DNA of 64,000 bases from Albugo candida (taxonomy: Eukaryota > Oomycota > Peronosporomycetes > Albuginales > Albuginaceae), in the NCBI GenBank assembly GCA_905220665.1, contig CAJNAR010000164.1, positions 186,001-250,000 of the forward strand, in the 5' to 3' direction. The notes under the pieces were generated by a model, which saw only the letters and a list, made by a program, of their open reading frames with translations, had not been told where the DNA came from and did not search any database. Shown piece by piece: positions 60,719-64,000 of this stretch (position 1 is its first letter; the number at the start of each line of letters is the position of its first letter). Made by a program: the position numbers and the translations under genes.

Positions 60719-62530
60719 TTGAGTGCAATATCGTTAGAATACTCACAGCTGGTGGCTATGATGACTGCCAGCAACGATGTCTACGTTGGTGAGACACAAG
60801 AGTCAAGTGACGGCTGTTCACCAGGGAACTGGGCATACAGGCGTGCATACTCTTACTCACGCGACTACGCCAGTCACGACGATATAACAAGTGCGATCAG
60901 TGAATACAACGAAAAAGTTGGACGAGCATTTCGTGTCATATCGAGCGACCACAGACGCTACAAGGTATTGTGTGTCGATTTAACTAGCAGCTTCGCAGTC
61001 GCTTTTGCGTATGGTAGGGGATTTGAGCCGCCTCATACGTTCGTGCCGCACAGATACGACGCAAAGAGGGTTGCCTTGGCTTCATACGAAGCGAGTCGTG
61101 GAAACAAGTCTTCATGCGTCGCTTTGATTGACTCGACCCTCCAGTTCGTCGTTGATAAGGGTCGTGACGCCAGTCCAGATTAGATGCAAAAGAAGCTGAT
61201 GGCTGATAGGCGTCGATTAACGTACCAGACTTGTGTCGACGCCTGCATTCGCCTCGAATCGCAACTTTTCGATGAAGATCGCACGCAATACCAGTTTATC
61301 TTGTCATACGTACACGAAATGAACAAGTGTGGACACAAGGCATATATCACGTTGCGTGTGAGGACAAAATTTCTCGGGTTGTCATCGTATACAAACCCGG
61401 TATTCATGTGCTTCGCGAATTTGCAGATCGCGGTATCAATCTGGATGGAACATTTATGAAGCACAAATATGGTGGAGTTCTTGTCACTTGCTGCAAAACA
61501 GCAACAATGAGATTCAAATTGTCGCAGTCGCTTGGGTGTCAGGTAAGACAAAAGACAATTGGTTATGGTTCCTGGACTTTCTTCTACGCTCTATAGAAGC
61601 GTCAGCATTCGTCATCTCCGACCGTGACAAGGGTCTTATTCCGGCGACGCAAGTTAAAGCAGGTGACATTCCTCACTTTTTTTGTGTTCGTCACATGCTC
61701 GAGAATTTCAACGCGAAGTTTCGCAATGCGACATTGAAGGACCACGCATGGATCTGGCCAAAGTCCTTGACGGTTGCGTCGTTTGAACGGCGAGCCATTG
61801 AGTTGAAGAAACACAATGCAAAGGCGCTGCAATGGCTACTCGATGCAGACAATGGGCTGCCGCGTACAGTATACGTCCGCGCTTTGGGACCATGACTAGC
61901 AACAACGTGGAGTCTGTTAATAACGTCCTGCTTGAAGCTAGAGAGAAGCCCCTTCAGGACTGTCTTATGGCGGTAAAAAGTACATAGGGATCAAGCGGGT
62001 TGAATTTATCGCCAAGTCGGCTTCGTGGGGGAACTCACAGCTTACGCAACCAAGGAATTCGAGCGCAAGCTCTATGTCTCTGTCGTTGACAAGATCGAAA
62101 TCGTCCCGAGTTGCCTGTCATCCTTCGTGGTCAAGGTGAGGAAGGATGGAGAGCTTCTTGTGGAGTATTCTGTGGATCTAGATAATCCTGAAAATCCGTG
62201 TTCTTGTGGCTACTCTGGCGACATGAAAGGTCCATGCTCTCATCTCTATGCGGCCCAATGATCCGTCAACAAGCTCTCGCTACTCAAGACTTCCTGCGAC
62301 TCGTCGTGGGCCAAGGAGATGTACCAGCGTGCTTACGACCCCATGGTGAAGATGATTCCATGCGTGACGATGGATGAACTGGCGCGTTTAGAAAAGCACC
62401 TACCTCTCACGGTGTCAAAGAAGCGTGGTCGGCCGAAGAAGTCGAAGCGAATCGAGGCTCAGGCTGCCACATGAGCTTTCAAGAAGAAGCGCAGCAACAA
62501 GTGCACTACACGCGGTAACTACGGCCACAA
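60719..62530 (+). pseudogene. Broken MULE transposase gene
   Basis: Open segments at 60719-61183, 61184-61459, 61327-61596, 61488-61895 and 62025-62530 together span a MULE transposase. In-frame stops are visible at 61181 (TAG), 62259 (TGA) and 62472 (TGA), and frame shifts occur near 61350, 61500 and 61960. The DDE core segments are LDGTF (first Asp) and ISDRDKG (second Asp); the third acidic residue could not be placed with certainty. The SWIM motif is C-x-C...C-x-H. The terminal CCHC knuckle has Arg (CGC) at its second Cys position. The interior appears less A/T-rich than the flanks. The copy cannot encode a full transposase. Confidence 0.85.
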
Positions 62531-62624
62531 CAAGCGCACCTGCAAGGACCAATCTTTTCCTATTGATAAAACAATAACTTCTTCATAATTTTACATAATG
62601 TTTAGTTCTTTTGGTGTCTTTTTC

Positions 62625-62828
62625 ATAATTTTACGATTTCGCCCGTGTAATCTTCGTTTTGGTATGTAAACCATATTTTTTCAATTTCTGGTATGTGATT
62701 CATATTTTTCTAACTTTTGGTGTTAAACCATATTTTTCCAACTTCTGGTATATAAACCATATATTTTTAACTGTTGGTACATAAACCATATTTTTTGAGA
62801 AAAGTGGTATAAATTCTATAGGTTCCCC
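62625..62828 (-). repeat. Right terminal inverted repeat of the MULE, with internal tandem units
   Basis: Five degenerate units of the form CCATATTTTT-(A/C)AACTT-TGGTAT occur at 62660-62810, the inverse of the left end. The repeat begins with ATTTCGCCCGTGTAAT, the reverse complement of the left inner edge, and ends CCCC. Confidence 0.85.
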
Positions 62829-64000
62829 ACATTTATACAAACTTTTTAAAAAAAGTCTCTATAACGAAGTCTGCGCTGTCAGTAAATATCAATGAAAGCG
62901 CGACTTCATTGCTCTAACAGAAAACGTAGTTGTGCGCCAGCTGTCCTGACAACCAAATTTGTTTTCGGTACAATATTCGTTTCAGCCCCATATCAGCAGC
63001 ACTAGGGATCGTCGAGACATTCGTCAATTGTGTCAAACATAGTTGTGCGTTGAACATGGTGATTGTTTTATTTGCATTTCAAAGTGTAGCTACAAGACCA
63101 AGTCTTTTCTTGCTTTCAAGAAGCACAAACGACCTATATTCAAGTGAAAGTGTGGCAAGCTCGTTCGCGGGTATTGCCAATCTGAGTTATTAAGGTCTGG
63201 CGCAAGTTATACTTCATTTAGTGACTGCGATAAAACCACTTCTAATGATCCGTCCGTATTATTAGCACTCTACCGCGTTCGATTCCCTGCCCAGTCCACG
63301 GGGAAAGTGTAGAGGTCACAGAATGTTAGAAAACAGGCTTCGCATTTCGTGGGATAATCCGCACCCACAACACTATTCAGCATTTTAGTGTATTTGCTGA
63401 TCAATGCCATTGAGGCCAAAACCTTGACAGAGTCACACGATGACAGGAACGATGTTAGTGGACAGATACGTTAGTTGCATCGTCCAGTCCATAGCAATTA
63501 GCCCGACCACCTTATCAGCTGATAAACGCCATATTCGCGAGGCATACACATAACTGATTGACTTGGCGAACCACCTCGACTTAGCGATTTGGGACGGACT
63601 GTTTGCAGTAGACAAATGTACTCAAAGTTGCCAAGTTCTTTGTTTGTTCAAGTGAAAGTCCACGGCGCGGAGATGGCGTGTGATTACAATTTGGAAAATA
63701 GACAAAACTACAGTGGGCGCATGACCATTCTCCTTATGCAAATTTCTAATAAAAACCGATGCAACATTTCTTTTTTTACAGGGCGCATTTATTTTACGAG
63801 TGATGCGTCATGAATATTAAAATAAGGCGTTGAATGAGGAGCTCCTCACACAACTTCAAATAATGTCAAACAGAGCGGCTGTCAAAGTAGCTACAAGTGC
63901 AGAACGCATTATAGCAGATTTGCAAGTTTACTTGCAAAGTAATGCAGATTCAGCGCAAGCATCACGGTTTGATCATGGGTGGTACACTTGAGGGCTAGAC
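62829..64000. other. Right end of window, no supported gene
   Basis: About 1.2 kb with only short frames. One plus-strand frame at 63056-63193 starts MVIVLFAFQSVATRPSLFLL, which resembles a signal peptide, but it is only 45 codons long and could be a relic or chance. Confidence 0.35.

Larger units (their letters stand above)
60439..62828 (+). mobile_element. Decayed MULE (Mutator-like) DNA transposon with tandem-repeat TIRs
   Basis: The element starts GGGGATTTTTATACCACTTT and ends in the inverse (AAAGTGG...TATAAATTC...CCCC). Both ends, about 200 bp each, consist of degenerate ~27-30 bp units of the type TATACCAAAAGTTAAAAAAA-TATGG, in opposite orientation. The inner edges share ATTACACGGGCGAAAT and its reverse complement. 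Between them lie MULE transposase pieces: GINLDGTFMKHKYGG and VISDRDKGLI (first two catalytic Asp regions), IPHFFCVRHMLENF, a SWIM zinc finger (CSCG..KGPCSH), an AT-hook (KKRGRPKKSKR) and a C-terminal zinc-knuckle-like segment. The target-site duplication is unclear; ACATTCAT on the left and ACATTTAT on the right are possible remnants. Confidence 0.85.

Noticed and set aside
63270..63295. tRNA B-box-like GTTCGATTCC
   Set aside because: The flanking bases do not form a T-arm stem and no A-box precedes it.
1..64000. CRISPR array, operons, Shine-Dalgarno sites or other bacterial features
   Set aside because: Introns and eukaryotic gene families throughout; no evenly spaced direct repeats were seen.

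Overview
The window is nuclear DNA of a eukaryote with very small introns. Every well-supported gene has a eukaryotic family signature: XPG nuclease, PLAA, ARL2, tubulin cofactor D, INPP4-type phosphatase, CARM1-like methyltransferase, importin alpha, RFWD3, TAF5. About 30 GT-AG introns could be placed by eye; nearly all are 44-65 bp, many with a CTAAC/CTRAC-like branch site. Compact genes, short introns, a lone bZIP with an N-x7-R basic region, INPP4 fused to a PH domain and a MULE-type transposon point to an oomycete, most likely an Albugo-like white rust. That identification is inference, not a database result.

Layout. 1-5.1 kb: tightly packed minus-strand genes (XPG N-terminus cut by the window edge, PLAA, a bZIP factor). 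5.1-10.8 kb: gene-poor, with only weak ORFs. 10.8-14.4 kb: a farnesyl/geranylgeranyl diphosphate synthase-like gene and ARL2, both plus strand and multi-exon. 14.4-19.8 kb: gene-poor. 19.8-24.3 kb: tubulin-folding cofactor D (minus). 24.3-28.1 kb: gene-poor, but with a near-perfect ~100 bp hairpin and a ~1.1 kb decayed copy of part of cofactor D. 28.1-32.5 kb: an INPP4-like phosphatase (plus) facing a coiled-coil gene (minus), tail to tail. 32.5-36 kb: gene-poor. 36.0-51.7 kb: a dense housekeeping block (CARM1-like PRMT, an importin-alpha-like protein with a Cys-rich tail, RFWD3, a TQT-motif protein, an uncharacterised protein, TAF5, riboflavin synthase, a patatin-like lipase, a membrane protein with an HNH-like Cys/His motif). 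51.9-53.7 kb: an inverted, internally deleted, decayed copy of the phosphatase/coiled-coil pair. 54.5-55.05 kb: a predicted secreted protein. 55.1-58.5 kb: a large membrane metallophosphoesterase that looks like a pseudogene. 60.4-62.8 kb: a decayed MULE transposon with long terminal inverted repeats built of short tandem units. The rest has no supported genes.

How it fits together. No metabolic operon exists, as expected for a eukaryote. The main pattern is two compartments: tight housekeeping clusters with gaps of ~10-250 bp, and gene-poor islands holding relics of neighbouring genes (cofactor D, phosphatase/coiled-coil pair, metallophosphoesterase), a transposon and a candidate secreted protein. 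Gene structures come from reading splice sites and conserved protein motifs by eye, and all exon joins given below keep frame.
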